Notes: generated from the sequence alone by a model not told the origin. 64,000 nt of DNA from Tritrichomonas musculus (GCA_039105265.1 JAPFFF010000041.1:124001-188000), one strand, 5' to 3'; positions 1-9,910 are shown, counted from the first letter of the stretch. Made by a program: numbers and translations.

Positions 1-1022
1 TTAGAATAGTCAATAGCTTGCATAAGAAAAATTGAAATAAACAAGAAGTATTAGCAAAAAGTAGTCGATTTTTTGATCTGAGATTGCCTTCTTTTGAATC
101 CTTTATATTAATGAAAATATCAAACAATCAATTCAATTTTCAAGAATCTTTTTTCTAAATATGAAAATCTTTAAATTAATTAGGTATATATAAAAATTTA
201 TGAATTTTAAATATACAAAATACACTATAAAACATAATTATTCATTTTATATATTTTATTTTTATAAGAAATTGTAGTATCAATAAAAAATAAGCTCAAA
301 ATAATTTTCTTAAATAAACAAACTTTTTGTGAATATTTTCTCAATTTCATCATTGAAAAAATACTTTGGTTTTCTGAGAGTATTGAAATATCAATTATCG
401 CGAAAAGATTCATTTTCAACGAATTCCGGTATTTTTTTGGTGTCTACATATCCTTCATCAAAAGTATCAATGTAAAGATAAAGAGGCTCAGAATTCTGGG
501 AAAATTTAAATAAATATTATTTTAACATTTGATAAAATTATATCAATGATAATAATGACAAATTCATTATGATAGATTTATTATGTTAAAGCTTTAAAAT
601 GTATTAACTTCTTTTTTTCTTGCGTGTTTTGGGTTGTTATCATTCTTGCTTTTAGAAATGGAGCTGATATATTAGCCATTCTGTTATCTTGGTTTGTTTT
701 TGGATTAATATATAAATATTTCTTACTTGGTTTCTGAAGAAAATGAGTATTTAAAAAACATAATCTGTGAAAAATGCAGCAATTTCATCAAAACGGAAAA
801 CTTTTCTTCAAAACCCATTAAGGATGTCACTATACATAAAAAAAATTGACTTTCTGTTATCATGCTGAAACAAATATGTTTCAATAGGTTATCAAGTTGA
901 TAATAACTATTTCAAGGTAAAAGGAAATAAAAATAAAGTATAAATTAGTATTATCAGCATTCTAAATTTAATAATAAATAAAATAAAATAAAAAAAGACT
1001 ATTACAAATACAAATGTTCGAA
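1..1022. other. intergenic, with faint minus-strand coding traces
   Basis: No supportable complete gene. On the minus strand, around 395-505 and 598-740, two short stretches read as plausible protein (for example EPLYLYIDTFDEGYVDTKK and KPSKKYLYINPKTNQDN), in different frames and bounded by stops. They may be remains of one decayed gene. The 64-codon minus ORF at 225-419 has no recognisable content. Confidence 0.35.
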
Positions 1023-1898
1023 TCAAAAATTTTCTTCAAGATTATTCTTTTCATTTTCGGTATTATTATTGCTATTATTTTCGTTTGAGAATTGCTTAAA
1101 ATCACCAAGGAGTCTTGGTGATCTAGGAGATTTCTTAGATGTTGGTTTTTGAGATAAAACTAATGGTTGAATTGTTGGCTTTGAATCTTTCCAAGTTTCT
1201 TGTGCCTGAGAATCATTCATTGAGAATTTTCCTTCTTGAAAAGTAAACAGAGCTGCATTTTGTTTTAATAAATTTGATTTTGGATGTAAATCTGTGTTTG
1301 AATTATCTTTTTTTGACTCAGCATTTTCATAAATGCTGGGATTGATTATAAAACGAGGGGATATTGGAGTTGATTTATTTACTGGGGCAGATGGAATTGG
1401 TTGAAAACTCTGCGGAAGGTCAGATCGTAATTTAACGGAATAACTAGATGGAATTGGAGGTGGTTCATCTTCTGAATCTTCAACAAACTCTGTCATTATG
1501 TTATCCGTATTTGAAGGCTTGGGAGGATTTCCAATATTGGTCTTATTTTCGACACCATTTGAAAACAGCATTTGGTGATAAACTTTTGAACGGCAGTCTT
1601 TTTGCCCAAAAATACCTGTAGATGAGTTTGATGAACTGGAAGAGTCATCTTTACCTCTTTTCGATGATGACCTTGATAAATGTGCATGAAATCTTGGCTC
1701 GTATCGATTGGCTGAAGGTTGGCGTTTGAAAGTGGAGCCAGTATTACTAATTGTTACTGGCGCCATTTTCACATGTGGTGGCTTGGAATCGAGATTAAGG
1801 GAAGGTGAGGAATCAGTTTCGTATTGTTGAGAATATGATATTCCATTATCATTGGTCTCAAGAAACCGAGTTTCAAAAGGAGATTCTTGAAAGGTCAT
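1023..1898 (-). CDS. Ser/Pro/Asn-rich disordered hypothetical protein
   Basis: An ATG-started frame of 291 codons. The product is not recognised. It has no membrane segment or signal peptide and is rich in Ser, Pro, Asn and Lys. Features include a Ser run after SRSSSKRGKDD (about residues 75-92), a Pro patch EDEPPPIPSS, a basic KSPRSPRLLGDF motif near the C-terminus that resembles a proline-directed phosphorylation site, and an Asn/Glu tail. This suggests an intrinsically disordered regulatory or scaffold protein. An initiator-like TCATT lies 23 bases upstream of the ATG, which supports both the gene and the start. Function is unknown. Confidence 0.65.
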   Translation of the reverse strand: MTFQESPFETRFLETNDNGISYSQQYETDSSPSLNLDSKPPHVKMAPVTISNTGSTFKRQPSANRYEPRFHAHLSRSSSKRGKDDSSSSSNSSTGIFGQKDCRSKVYHQMLFSNGVENKTNIGNPPKPSNTDNIMTEFVEDSEDEPPPIPSSYSVKLRSDLPQSFQPIPSAPVNKSTPISPRFIINPSIYENAESKKDNSNTDLHPKSNLLKQNAALFTFQEGKFSMNDSQAQETWKDSKPTIQPLVLSQKPTSKKSPRSPRLLGDFKQFSNENNSNNNTENEKNNLEENF

Positions 1899-1918
1899 CT
1901 TCCGTTTTTTGGTAGAAT

Positions 1919-1923
1919 AATGA
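1919..1923 (-). promoter_or_regulatory. initiator (Inr)-like element TCATT
   Basis: The minus strand reads TCATTATTC, matching the trichomonad initiator TCA(+1)Y(T/A). It would place the transcription start 23 bases before the ATG at 1898, within the short 5' leader range known for trichomonads. The motif is short, so a chance match is possible. Confidence 0.4.
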
Positions 1924-2523
1924 AATTTTCAATAAAAATTTGAGAAGAAAAATTTTCAAACGTTCGTTAAAATAACGTCTGTATTTTTTTAATTAAAAAC
2001 AATTAAATAATATCACATTAAAGCCTATATGGCGAAGTAAATTTAAAAAGATCTTTTTTGTCTCATTATCAATTTTCTTTTTTGAGAAATAATTAGATTG
2101 GGCAAAAAATACAATTATTCATAGATTTTTTTTTTAAAATATTAAGAACGTAGGAAACTATTTGACCTCCGACTACTTGCATATATAGAATATTTATTTA
2201 TTATTAATGATATTTAATTAATATATTTATTAAAATATTATATTTCCTAACGGTACGTTTTGAGATATATTATAATATATTTTTGATTATTCATTTCTCA
2301 AAAAGATCAAAATCAACCAAATGTCATCACAAAATTTGAAATAAATGAAAGTATTTTAAAATTATAAAGATTTAATTTTTCATGGTTGTAGAAATGGTTG
2401 AGATATTAAAAAATAACATTTTAATAAAAAAGAGATATTCAAATCAATATATATATATATAAAATTTATAAAAAAAAATAAATTTACTTATACATAACAC
2501 GCAAACCAAACTTGAATAATATT
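1924..2523. other. AT-rich intergenic spacer
   Basis: No gene seen. Contains a short (AT)n run near 2449-2460 and A/T homopolymers only. Confidence 0.6.
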
Positions 2524-3162
2524 TTAAAAATAGATTTTGTCCTTAGGTTGTAAAATTGAGTGGCTTCTTTGCCCTTTTCTTGAGTTGTGTGGAGTAACAT
2601 TGGGAGTTCGATGTGGAGGCACAGTTACTTCTCTCAGCCTAGGGCCGTTCATTCCCATTGTAGCTGCCATAGTAGTTGCTGCTTTTCTATCAGTATGAGA
2701 CGTTTGAATTGATCGAGATTCTAGTTGCAATTCGCCACGGAGTTCTAGAAAGACATCCATTGCAAACTGTTCAGCAATTCGATGCGAAATGGCGTCAAGA
2801 TCTCGACAAGGACGCACTTTATCACTTGTAGAAATATCTTGATCTGAGCATATTGAACCAAAATTAGCAAATAATGGTTGTAATTGTGCATTTTCGCTTA
2901 CAAGAGATGGTGTATTAAAAACAGCTCGCCATTGAGTAATTTCTCTGTAACATGAGGTATCATTAAAGAATGACATATAATTATTTTTACTAATTTGTTC
3001 AAAAAAATAACAAGAGTTGTTAGTGTAGTGGTTATCATATGAACCAAAATTAGCAAATAATGGTTGTAATTGTGCATTTTCGCTTACAAGAGATGGTGTA
3101 TTAAAAACAGCTCGCCATTGAGTAATTTCTCTGTAACATGAGGTATCATTAAAGAATGACAT
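2524..3162 (-). CDS. hypothetical protein with in-frame N-terminal tandem duplication
   Basis: A frame of 212 codons. Residues 1-41 (MSFFNDTSCYREITQW...) are repeated exactly at residues 63-103. They are joined by a 21-residue linker encoded by duplicated 5' flank and an antisense piece of tRNA sequence. The original start was therefore probably the ATG at 2974-2976, giving a 150-residue ancestral protein; the upstream ATG at 3160-3162 exists because of the duplication. The C-terminal half (about residues 104-212) is hydrophilic, with a helical stretch AISHRIAEQFAMDVFLELRG and a basic tail. I do not recognise a family. Which ATG is used now cannot be decided from sequence. Confidence 0.55.
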   Translation of the reverse strand: MSFFNDTSCYREITQWRAVFNTPSLVSENAQLQPLFANFGSYDNHYTNNSCYFFEQISKNNYMSFFNDTSCYREITQWRAVFNTPSLVSENAQLQPLFANFGSICSDQDISTSDKVRPCRDLDAISHRIAEQFAMDVFLELRGELQLESRSIQTSHTDRKAATTMAATMGMNGPRLREVTVPPHRTPNVTPHNSRKGQRSHSILQPKDKIYF

Positions 3163-3293
3163 ATAATTATTTTTTACTAATTTGTTCTGAAAAATAATTT
3201 TTTAGTACTATAACAAGTTTTTAAATATTTATAATACTAAAAATTATTTTTTTCAGAATTATCAAGCGTTGTTAGTGTAGTGGTTATCATATG
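2855..3293. repeat. tandem segmental duplication spanning gene 5' end and tRNA 5' half
   Basis: Bases 2855-3040 (186 bp) recur from 3041 onward with almost no differences over the coding part. Each copy runs from inside the minus-strand gene, through its upstream flank, into the start of a tRNA-Gly. The second copy keeps about 65 more bases of flank and leads into the complete tRNA. The junction at about 3036-3046 shows microhomology (CATATGA in the tRNA, CATATTGA in the gene). The offset of 186 bp is 62 codons, so the frame is kept. Near-identity implies a recent event. Confidence 0.85.
3014..3041 (+). pseudogene. tRNA-Gly 5'-half fragment
   Basis: The 28 bases match the first 28 of the tRNA-Gly at 3266, with one change at acceptor position 2 (C to A). 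The match stops before the anticodon, where the sequence passes into duplicated protein-coding DNA. It keeps an A-box-like TAGTGTAGTGG but has no B box, so it should not make a tRNA. Confidence 0.8.
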
Positions 3294-3337
3294 AGCTTCC
3301 CAAGCTTGGGATCCGGGTTCGATTCCCGGGCAACGCA
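3266..3337 (+). tRNA. tRNA-Gly (anticodon CCC)
   Basis: A 72-nt cloverleaf fits. The acceptor GCGTTGT pairs with GCAACGC (one G-T), followed by discriminator A. The D arm contains TAGTGTAGTGG (A box). The anticodon stem TGAGC/GCTTG holds loop TTCCCAA, giving anticodon CCC. The T arm CCGGG-TTCGATT-CCCGG supplies the B box. No CCA is encoded and no intron is present. A T5 run follows as the Pol III stop. Overall resemblance is to eukaryotic tRNA-Gly. Confidence 0.93.
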
Positions 3338-3338
3338 C

Positions 3339-3343
3339 TTTTT
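3339..3343 (+). terminator. Pol III terminator T5
   Basis: TTTTT begins two bases after the discriminator base of the tRNA-Gly, as expected for RNA polymerase III. Confidence 0.75.
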
Positions 3344-3738
3344 ATTTTTGATTTCTGAATAAAATACAAATATTTTTTTTTGTGACATAAATTGTTTAAA
3401 TGATTTAATATTCTTTTATTAACAAATAAAGAGCTGTTCCATCTTTAAGTTTTTTACCATTCAAAAACAAATTTTGTTTTTCAAAAAGAATACCTTCTTT
3501 TTTTTTCAATCTGTTCTTTTATATCTTTTATGGAATCTGTTTTTTGAGCATTAAGAACTATTTTATCTCATGAAGTTTAAAGCAAATAAAAATACAAATC
3601 GGCTTATAGAATCAAAATTAATAAAGAAGAGTTCTTACAATATTATAAATTTTCATTTAATAAAAGTAATATTGATGCAATAATGAATTGTGCATTGATG
3701 CTAGAAAACGATGACAGATTTGGAATTGATTAGAAATT

Positions 3739-4030
3739 GATGAAGGATTTGTGATATCTGTCAATGATGAGCACCCACTGAATGCAAATTTTATAATTGA
3801 AGTAACAGATGAAGGAATTGTGATATTCATCAATGATGAGCATTTATTGAATGCACATTCTCCAATCGAAGTGGCAGATGAAGGAATTATAATTTGTTTA
3901 AGTGAGGTTCATCCTTGAAATGCTCTTTTTTTAATCGAAGTAATTGATGAAGGAATTGTGATATCTGTCAGTGATGTGCATTTATTGAATGCATATTTTT
4001 AAATCGAAGAAACAGAAGAAGGAATTGTTG
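3739..4030 (+). repeat. 69-bp tandem repeat, relic of a 23-residue repeat protein
   Basis: Units start at 3739, 3808, 3877, 3946 and 4015 (period exactly 69 bp), each beginning near GATGAAGGAATT. Read forward in one frame they give a 23-residue unit like DEGIVISVNDEH followed by LLNA and IEV, with in-frame stops in later units. The exact multiple of three and the conserved protein pattern suggest the end of a decayed repeat-protein gene; weaker coding look extends back to about 3650. Family unknown. Confidence 0.6.
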
Positions 4031-4576
4031 ACATCATAACTCAAATGATGAAAATGAAAAACAATTGCAATTACCACAATCAGTTCCTGTTGAATATAAT
4101 CGAATATAACGATATTCTTTAGTTATTTGTTGTTTAATTCTATGCAAATATATCGTCTTCTCTAACCAGAAGTTTGACAAAACCTTCTAAAATATTTTTT
4201 AAATCTGATTCAATTTCTGATATGCAAAAATAAAAATTTCTTTTGAATTTTATTAAATCTGTTTTAATGAAATATTATAATATAAAATAGTATTGTTTAT
4301 CAATTTATATTATATCTTTTCCCTATGACTCTTTGACAATGATAAATAAATAACTTCTTATCATGATTATTTCCAAATTTTGAAAAAAATCCCAATGATT
4401 TAAAAAAAAAAGGGCGTATTTTGGTTTTTCCTACCTTTTATTAAATGCATCAATCCCATTTTCATCAATTGACCAAATCATCAGCAATGAACGGATTTAA
4501 AAAATATTTTTTATAAATATTTAAATAAAAAAAAAGTTTATGTAATTTTTATTTAAAAAAGTAGATAAAAAAGGGA
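4031..4576. other. AT-rich intergenic spacer
   Basis: Nothing supportable beyond homopolymer tracts. It follows the 3' end of the kinase-Sel1 gene, which is on the minus strand. Confidence 0.5.
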
Positions 4577-7348
4577 TTAATGCTTAAGTTGTTGAAGATA
4601 TTCTTTAGCTTTATCAAATCCGAGGTCAAGAGCTTTTTTAAAATATTCGATTGCTTTTGATGTATTTATTGGTGTTCCAACGCCTTCTTGATAGCAGATT
4701 CCGACGTTTAATGCTCCTTGTCCACTTCCCATGTCGGCTGCCTTTTTAAAGCACTCGAAAGCTTTTTCGTAGTTTGTCGACACTCCTTCGCCGTTTAAAT
4801 ACAACATTCCTAAGTTAACCAATGCTGCATCGTCTTCCAAATCAGCCGCCTTTTTGAAGTACTGGAAAGCCTTTGAATAATTCTGAGTGAATCCGATTCC
4901 ATCTCTATAATTTATTGCCAAAAACCGCATTGCTGTGACTTCACCTTTATCTGCAGCTTTTTGATAATATTCGTTTGCCAAATTGTAATTTTTCTTCACA
5001 CCGTTTCCCATCTCATAACAGACGCCCATCAGTCTCAATGCAATTGCACTTCCGTTATCTATTGCACGTTGATAATATTCAATTGCTTTTGAGAAACTTT
5101 GATCACAACCACTTCCATTTTCATAAAGCAAGCCAATCTTGTATAAAGCAACTGTGTTCCCCATGTCAGCTGATTTTTTATAGATTTCAAATGCTTTAGT
5201 GTAATTCTTTGGAACACCTCTGCCGTTCCAATACATTTCAGCAAGTCTGTTTAAAGAATAGCAACTTTTCAGTTCACCACCTTTTGAATAGTATTCAATT
5301 GCTTTTGAATAGTTCACTTCAACCCCAAGACCATTTTCATAACAACCGCCAAGATCACCATATGCATCAGATTCTCCTAACTCGATTGCTTTCTTGTAAT
5401 ATTCAATTGCTTTCTTTAGGTCCTTTCTAACACCGAGTCCTTGCTGGTAATGATCACCGATGAATGTCACTGCCAATGAATTTCCAAGGTCGGCTGATTT
5501 TTGATATATTTCTAAGGCTTTTGAATAGCTTTGTTTGACACCTTGTCCTTCTGAATACATGCCAGCAAGCTGGTTCAATGAAAAAGTGTTGTGAAGTTCG
5601 CCTCCTTTGGTGTAATATTCAATTGCTTTTGAATAATCAACTTCAACGCCGATTCCATTTCTGTAACAAAAGCCAAGATCACCATATGAGCATGATTCTC
5701 CACAATCGGCTGATTTTTTATATAATTCAATAGCTTTCTGGTAATCTGTTTTAACACCTTGGCCTTTTTGATAGCAAAAGCCAATGTTACGGGTTGCTAA
5801 AGAACATCTTAATTCAGATGATTGTTTAAAGAGCTCAAAAGCTTTTGTGAAATTTTGTTCAACACTTTGGCCGTCTCTATAACAGGTACCCAAGTTGTTA
5901 ATTGACACTTCATTGCCCAGATCTGATCCTTTTTGATAGAGATGAAAAGCTTTAGTTTCGTCTTTTTCAACGCCTTTTCCGTATGCGTAGCAAAAACCAA
6001 GTCCGTTCATTGCTGATGTATTTCCCAGATTCACTGCCTTTTGGAAATATTTCACCGATTTTGCATAGTTTCGTTCTGTATCAAATCCGTTGTAGTAAAC
6101 TAAAGCTAACTTGTGATATCCATATGAATTTCCTTGCTTGGCTGACTGCTTGTAATAATTTTTAGCTTTTTCAATGTTCTTTGGAACACCATTTCCTGAC
6201 TCATGAAGAAGACCAAGAATGTACGATGCAAGACTGTTTCCTTTGTCTGATGCAATTTGAAGAATATAAGCTGATTGAACAAAGTTTTGTTCGTTTTCAT
6301 GACCAAGTAAGAAATTAAGGGCCGGGATGAGATTATGTTTAGAAATATCATAATTGTTCGCTTCTTCTTTTTGTTGATCATTTTTATTAATTTTGCTTTT
6401 TGATTGTTTGCATTCGTCCTCAATGTCTTCAATGTATTGGTTAATCTCGTCTTCATCAACATCTTCATCAAAGTAGGAAAAGTCCGTCGTCAAAAGTTTG
6501 TAAATTTCATCAAAAGTTGGACGTTCAACAATGTTTTCATCCCAGCATCTTGAAAGAAGATTCTTCATCTTTTTGGTAATATTTTTATCAAACTTGGGAC
6601 GATAACCTCGCATAACCTTGTTAGCTAATTTGAATGATGTCACTTTTCCTAGCTCATAATAAGGATTTTTTCCGGTTACAATTTCGTAAGCCAAAATTGC
6701 AAATGCATAAACATCAACACTTGAGTCATAATGCGAGTCCCCCTTTATTAATTCAGGGGCCATGTATAATGGGGTGCCTATTTCTTTTGTCATTGACAAA
6801 TTGGTCGATTTTGCCAATGAATCTGGTAGGCAACGCGATAATCCAAAATCACAAACTCGTGGATAGTAATCTGCGTCAATTAGGATGTTTTGTGGCTTCA
6901 AATCACGGTGAATAATGTTGTTTTCATGAAGATATCGCATGGCAGCTGCAATTCCAATTAAAGATATGTATTTCTTGGTAGGCGTCCAATTCATATCAGC
7001 TAATGAATTCTTTTCTTTGTCAAGAAGTTCTTTCAAGGAACCGTTTGGTAAATATTCTGTGATGATTGATGGCTCGAGTTTGTCGGGATTTGTTAATGAT
7101 AAGAAATTTATGCCATAAAAGTGGACAATTCCAGGATGATGTAACTTATGAAGTATCATTGATTCACGCATTAATTGCATTTGCTCTGTTCCGTTGAATC
7201 CACCTTCGGTATTAATAATTTTTACTGCATAGTTTCTATTATCTTTGATACTTTGGATAACATATACTTTTCCAAATCCGCCTTCACCCAACTTCTTTGT
7301 TGTAAGTCTGAAATCAGTTGTATTGTAAAAAGCGCCTTCGAATTCCAT
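4577..7348 (-). CDS. protein kinase with C-terminal Sel1 repeats
   Basis: 923 residues, ATG start at 7348. The N-terminal protein kinase domain (about 14-290) is complete: glycine loop GEGGFGKV (21-28), Lys43 in YAVKII, Glu62 in helix C, HRDLKPQN (147-154, Asp149), DFG (167-169) and APE (197-199), so it should be active. It looks TKL/Tyr-kinase-like in style, though subfamily is uncertain. An acidic linker (about 292-335) leads to roughly 16 Sel1-like repeats of about 36 residues (345-920; core pattern A..YY.KAA..G...A...LG..Y..G.GV..). Sel1 arrays form helical solenoids that bind partners. Kinase-Sel1 fusions are a large trichomonad family. A cytosolic signalling role is inferred. No signal peptide or membrane segment. 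Confidence 0.95.
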   Translation of the reverse strand: MEFEGAFYNTTDFRLTTKKLGEGGFGKVYVIQSIKDNRNYAVKIINTEGGFNGTEQMQLMRESMILHKLHHPGIVHFYGINFLSLTNPDKLEPSIITEYLPNGSLKELLDKEKNSLADMNWTPTKKYISLIGIAAAMRYLHENNIIHRDLKPQNILIDADYYPRVCDFGLSRCLPDSLAKSTNLSMTKEIGTPLYMAPELIKGDSHYDSSVDVYAFAILAYEIVTGKNPYYELGKVTSFKLANKVMRGYRPKFDKNITKKMKNLLSRCWDENIVERPTFDEIYKLLTTDFSYFDEDVDEDEINQYIEDIEDECKQSKSKINKNDQQKEEANNYDISKHNLIPALNFLLGHENEQNFVQSAYILQIASDKGNSLASYILGLLHESGNGVPKNIEKAKNYYKQSAKQGNSYGYHKLALVYYNGFDTERNYAKSVKYFQKAVNLGNTSAMNGLGFCYAYGKGVEKDETKAFHLYQKGSDLGNEVSINNLGTCYRDGQSVEQNFTKAFELFKQSSELRCSLATRNIGFCYQKGQGVKTDYQKAIELYKKSADCGESCSYGDLGFCYRNGIGVEVDYSKAIEYYTKGGELHNTFSLNQLAGMYSEGQGVKQSYSKALEIYQKSADLGNSLAVTFIGDHYQQGLGVRKDLKKAIEYYKKAIELGESDAYGDLGGCYENGLGVEVNYSKAIEYYSKGGELKSCYSLNRLAEMYWNGRGVPKNYTKAFEIYKKSADMGNTVALYKIGLLYENGSGCDQSFSKAIEYYQRAIDNGSAIALRLMGVCYEMGNGVKKNYNLANEYYQKAADKGEVTAMRFLAINYRDGIGFTQNYSKAFQYFKKAADLEDDAALVNLGMLYLNGEGVSTNYEKAFECFKKAADMGSGQGALNVGICYQEGVGTPINTSKAIEYFKKALDLGFDKAKEYLQQLKH

Positions 7349-7554
7349 GTGTAAAAAATTTAATACAAAATTTTCAAGATAGATTCAATAATTGAAATTG
7401 AAACAAATTTTAATTGAAAAAGTTGCTATATAATCAATTATTTGATAAATACTATTTTAGCAATATCTTTATTAAAATTTATTTAAATTCAGAATATTTG
7501 TTTACAATAAATAATAATTTCCAAAATAAATATATATATTTTAATAATTTGTTG

Positions 7555-8539
7555 ATGACATCTGGTTTAAATAATATGTGCATTGAAGTAAAGAGCTATT
7601 CGAATTGTGAGCAATACTATCGAAAAGAAACCAATCACCGAAAACGATCAAGAATGTTTAAAAACTTTTATACTAAATGTGTCAATTTTTTTTTGAAAAC
7701 AATAAAAAAGAATCACCACTAATTTTAGGCTATTTTTTACGTTTAGGAAGTCTATCGTTAAAAGATGCAGTTTTAAATAGTGAGATCTCATTAAGCAGAA
7801 TGAAAAATTTCCTATATTCAGAAGAGTATAAAGTATTGAATTTAGAAACAAGAGAAGACAAAATTTCATGGGTCAATCAAAAGAGTGAAATGAGCGATTT
7901 TTTAAAAGTTGCAGAAAGTGATATCAAATCACTCAAATGTTACACATTGAAATGAAATGTTTGTACTTTTCTTCAAAAGTGAAAAATTGAAGAAGACTTA
8001 CAGAAAGAGATTGAGTCAAAATCACCCAAATTCACATTAAACTTCAGACTTTGGGATGATCGATTGCACTATCAGAATGAATTCAGAGGATTTGTTTATC
8101 AACATAAATTTTGTGCACTCACACAATATGATAAAAGGATTTATTACAAAGAAGTTTCAGAAAACAAAGGAAAAATTCTGAAAGTAAAGCTAAGAATGAT
8201 GTCAAGTTGTATAATGCCAGATGGTGCTTATGTTATTGATTTTGGTGTCATTTTTAATAATGATAATAATGATGAAGTTATTGTCATTGAGATAAATCCT
8301 TTCACAAAAGAGGCAGGTTCTTCGATGTACTCACTGGGAAAAAAGAATTTGAATTTAGATTAATGAAAGAGAATGATTATAGTTTTGTTGATTACGATTA
8401 TGTATTGTATCCAGATTTGCTTATGTTGAAGAACCAATTGAAAGCGAAAATTGTCAATGATAATAAATCATTTTTAGAGAGACATTTAACGTGGAGAAAT
8501 GATGTTGTACCTGAAGAAAGTAAAATATATTTAAAATGA
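7555..8539 (+). pseudogene. CDC123/D123-like translation factor chaperone, broken
   Basis: Pieces in order match the CDC123 (D123) family, an ATP-grasp-fold protein that helps assemble eIF2: an N-terminal NCEQYYRK region, LSLKDAVLNSEI, then FRLWDDRLHYQNEFRGFV, YVIDFGVIF, VIVIEINPF (the family's ligand-binding IE.NPF motif) and finally EFEFR. The reading is broken: a frame change at the T9 run near 7686, two in-frame TGA codons at 7953 and 7980, and a frame change at the A6 run near 8339. Stretches between the breaks stay well conserved, so decay is recent or some breaks are assembly errors. The start ATG at 7555 is the first plausible one. CDC123 is essential in other eukaryotes, so another copy is expected. 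Confidence 0.75.
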
Positions 8540-8746
8540 TGTTATAATGAAATGTTTGAATATGAAATCAAATAATGAAAACAGAGTTTTTTTAACTTTT
8601 TAATGTTGATTGAAATTAAAAATGATTAAAAACAAAGTTATTAAAAGCTTTCAATACAAAATAGGAATGGCAACAAATGAAAGATTTAGCCTTTTTAATA
8701 ATTTCAATAAAATATAACAATTAAACAGAACAATTCTCTATGGTTT

Positions 8747-9910
8747 TTATTCTGAATCATCATCAGTATTTTCTAGGTCACTTAATTCGCTTTCATATCT
8801 AAATACACTTGTGAAATCAGAATTATCAGTAGTATCGTCATCACTAGATTCGCGAAATGAAAAATTATTTCCTTCAGCTATCATATCATTTAACTCTTGG
8901 TTATTTGTTGCTTTAACCCAATTGTCAAAATTGTTTCTGTTATGCCTAGGATAAAAAATCATTTTAGCCAATTTATAAGCCTTAATTATTCCAGTTACAC
9001 AATTGCAATTCATCAATATATCAATTAAATTATGATCACCCTTCGATACTGTTCTAATCTGATCTGGTGTTGAATAGTTTAAAATATACAAAATGGTATC
9101 AGGACTATAATAAGGAATATAGGCCAAATCGTCTATAATTTGTTCCAATGGGAATTTTGAATCATTTGTGCAGGTTTTAAACTTGTTACCACGACTTTCA
9201 AAGAATTTGAAAACAGAAATGAAGCTAGGCCTATACATATTTTTGAAATTTAATGGACATTTTGACAAATCAGCACCATGCTCCTCGAATATCTCAAGCA
9301 ATTTGAAATTTTTCTTGTATGCTGCAAAAGATATGTAAGTATCATCATAATTTATATAATAATTGAAATCGATTTCCATATATTTGTTGATTTTGATTTT
9401 GGTTGGTGGACAATAAATAACAGCATTGATTAGTGACTTTTCAATTTCATCATATACATCATTTGAAAAATGATCTGGAATGAATGACATTAAAAATTCA
9501 CATATTTTTGGATCTCCTCTTACAGTTGCCTGATAAAGAAGCTTATGTTCAGCGATGATTTCGTCATTGCATGCACCTTCTATTGAAGCTAATTCTTTTA
9601 CTTGTTCTAGAGTTCCAAGTTTAATAATATAATAAAGTAAAGGTGGATTCATTTCTGTTGAGCAATCAGATCTTCTTTGAAATAGAAATTCAATGAACTC
9701 TAATGATTCTTCATTTACTGAGTATCTCAAATCAACATTGCAAAAACTGCATCCTTTGGAATATAAGAAATCAACTAATTCTTTGTTTTCAAGAACGCAT
9801 GCTTGATTCATGTATCTGCTACCAAAAGTTATATTTGAATAAATTTCTTTTTTATATAAACATGCACTGTCATAAGGAATAGTGAATACTTCATCCAGAT
9901 ATTTTATCAA
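8747..9910 (-). CDS. ankyrin-repeat protein (DUF3447-like), 5' end incomplete
   Basis: 387 codons open, with a stop immediately before 9910 and no ATG until 9811 (Met-Asn-Gln). Ankyrin-like sequence already runs through that ATG (FGSRY then ENKELVDFLYSKGCSF), so the gene probably lost its 5' end; if the internal ATG is used the product is 354 residues. Divergent ankyrin repeats cover about 20-330 (for example SFAAYKKNFKLLEIFEEHGA). The tail (about 350-387) is acidic and Asp/Ser-rich. DUF3447-type ankyrin proteins are a very large trichomonad family of unknown function. Whether this copy is expressed is uncertain. Confidence 0.65.
   Translation of the reverse strand: MIKYLDEVFTIPYDSACLYKKEIYSNITFGSRYMNQACVLENKELVDFLYSKGCSFCNVDLRYSVNEESLEFIEFLFQRRSDCSTEMNPPLLYYIIKLGTLEQVKELASIEGACNDEIIAEHKLLYQATVRGDPKICEFLMSFIPDHFSNDVYDEIEKSLINAVIYCPPTKIKINKYMEIDFNYYINYDDTYISFAAYKKNFKLLEIFEEHGADLSKCPLNFKNMYRPSFISVFKFFESRGNKFKTCTNDSKFPLEQIIDDLAYIPYYSPDTILYILNYSTPDQIRTVSKGDHNLIDILMNCNCVTGIIKAYKLAKMIFYPRHNRNNFDNWVKATNNQELNDMIAEGNNFSFRESSDDDTTDNSDFTSVFRYESELSDLENTDDDSE

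Noticed and set aside
4975-6915. Many forward and minus frames inside the kinase-Sel1 gene
   Set aside because: Shadows of repeated Sel1 codons; the 923-codon frame explains the region.
7953-7982. TGA recoding (selenocysteine or reassigned stop) in the CDC123 gene
   Set aside because: Neighbouring genes use TGA as a stop, the family has no Sec/Cys at this point, and the gene also has frame changes.
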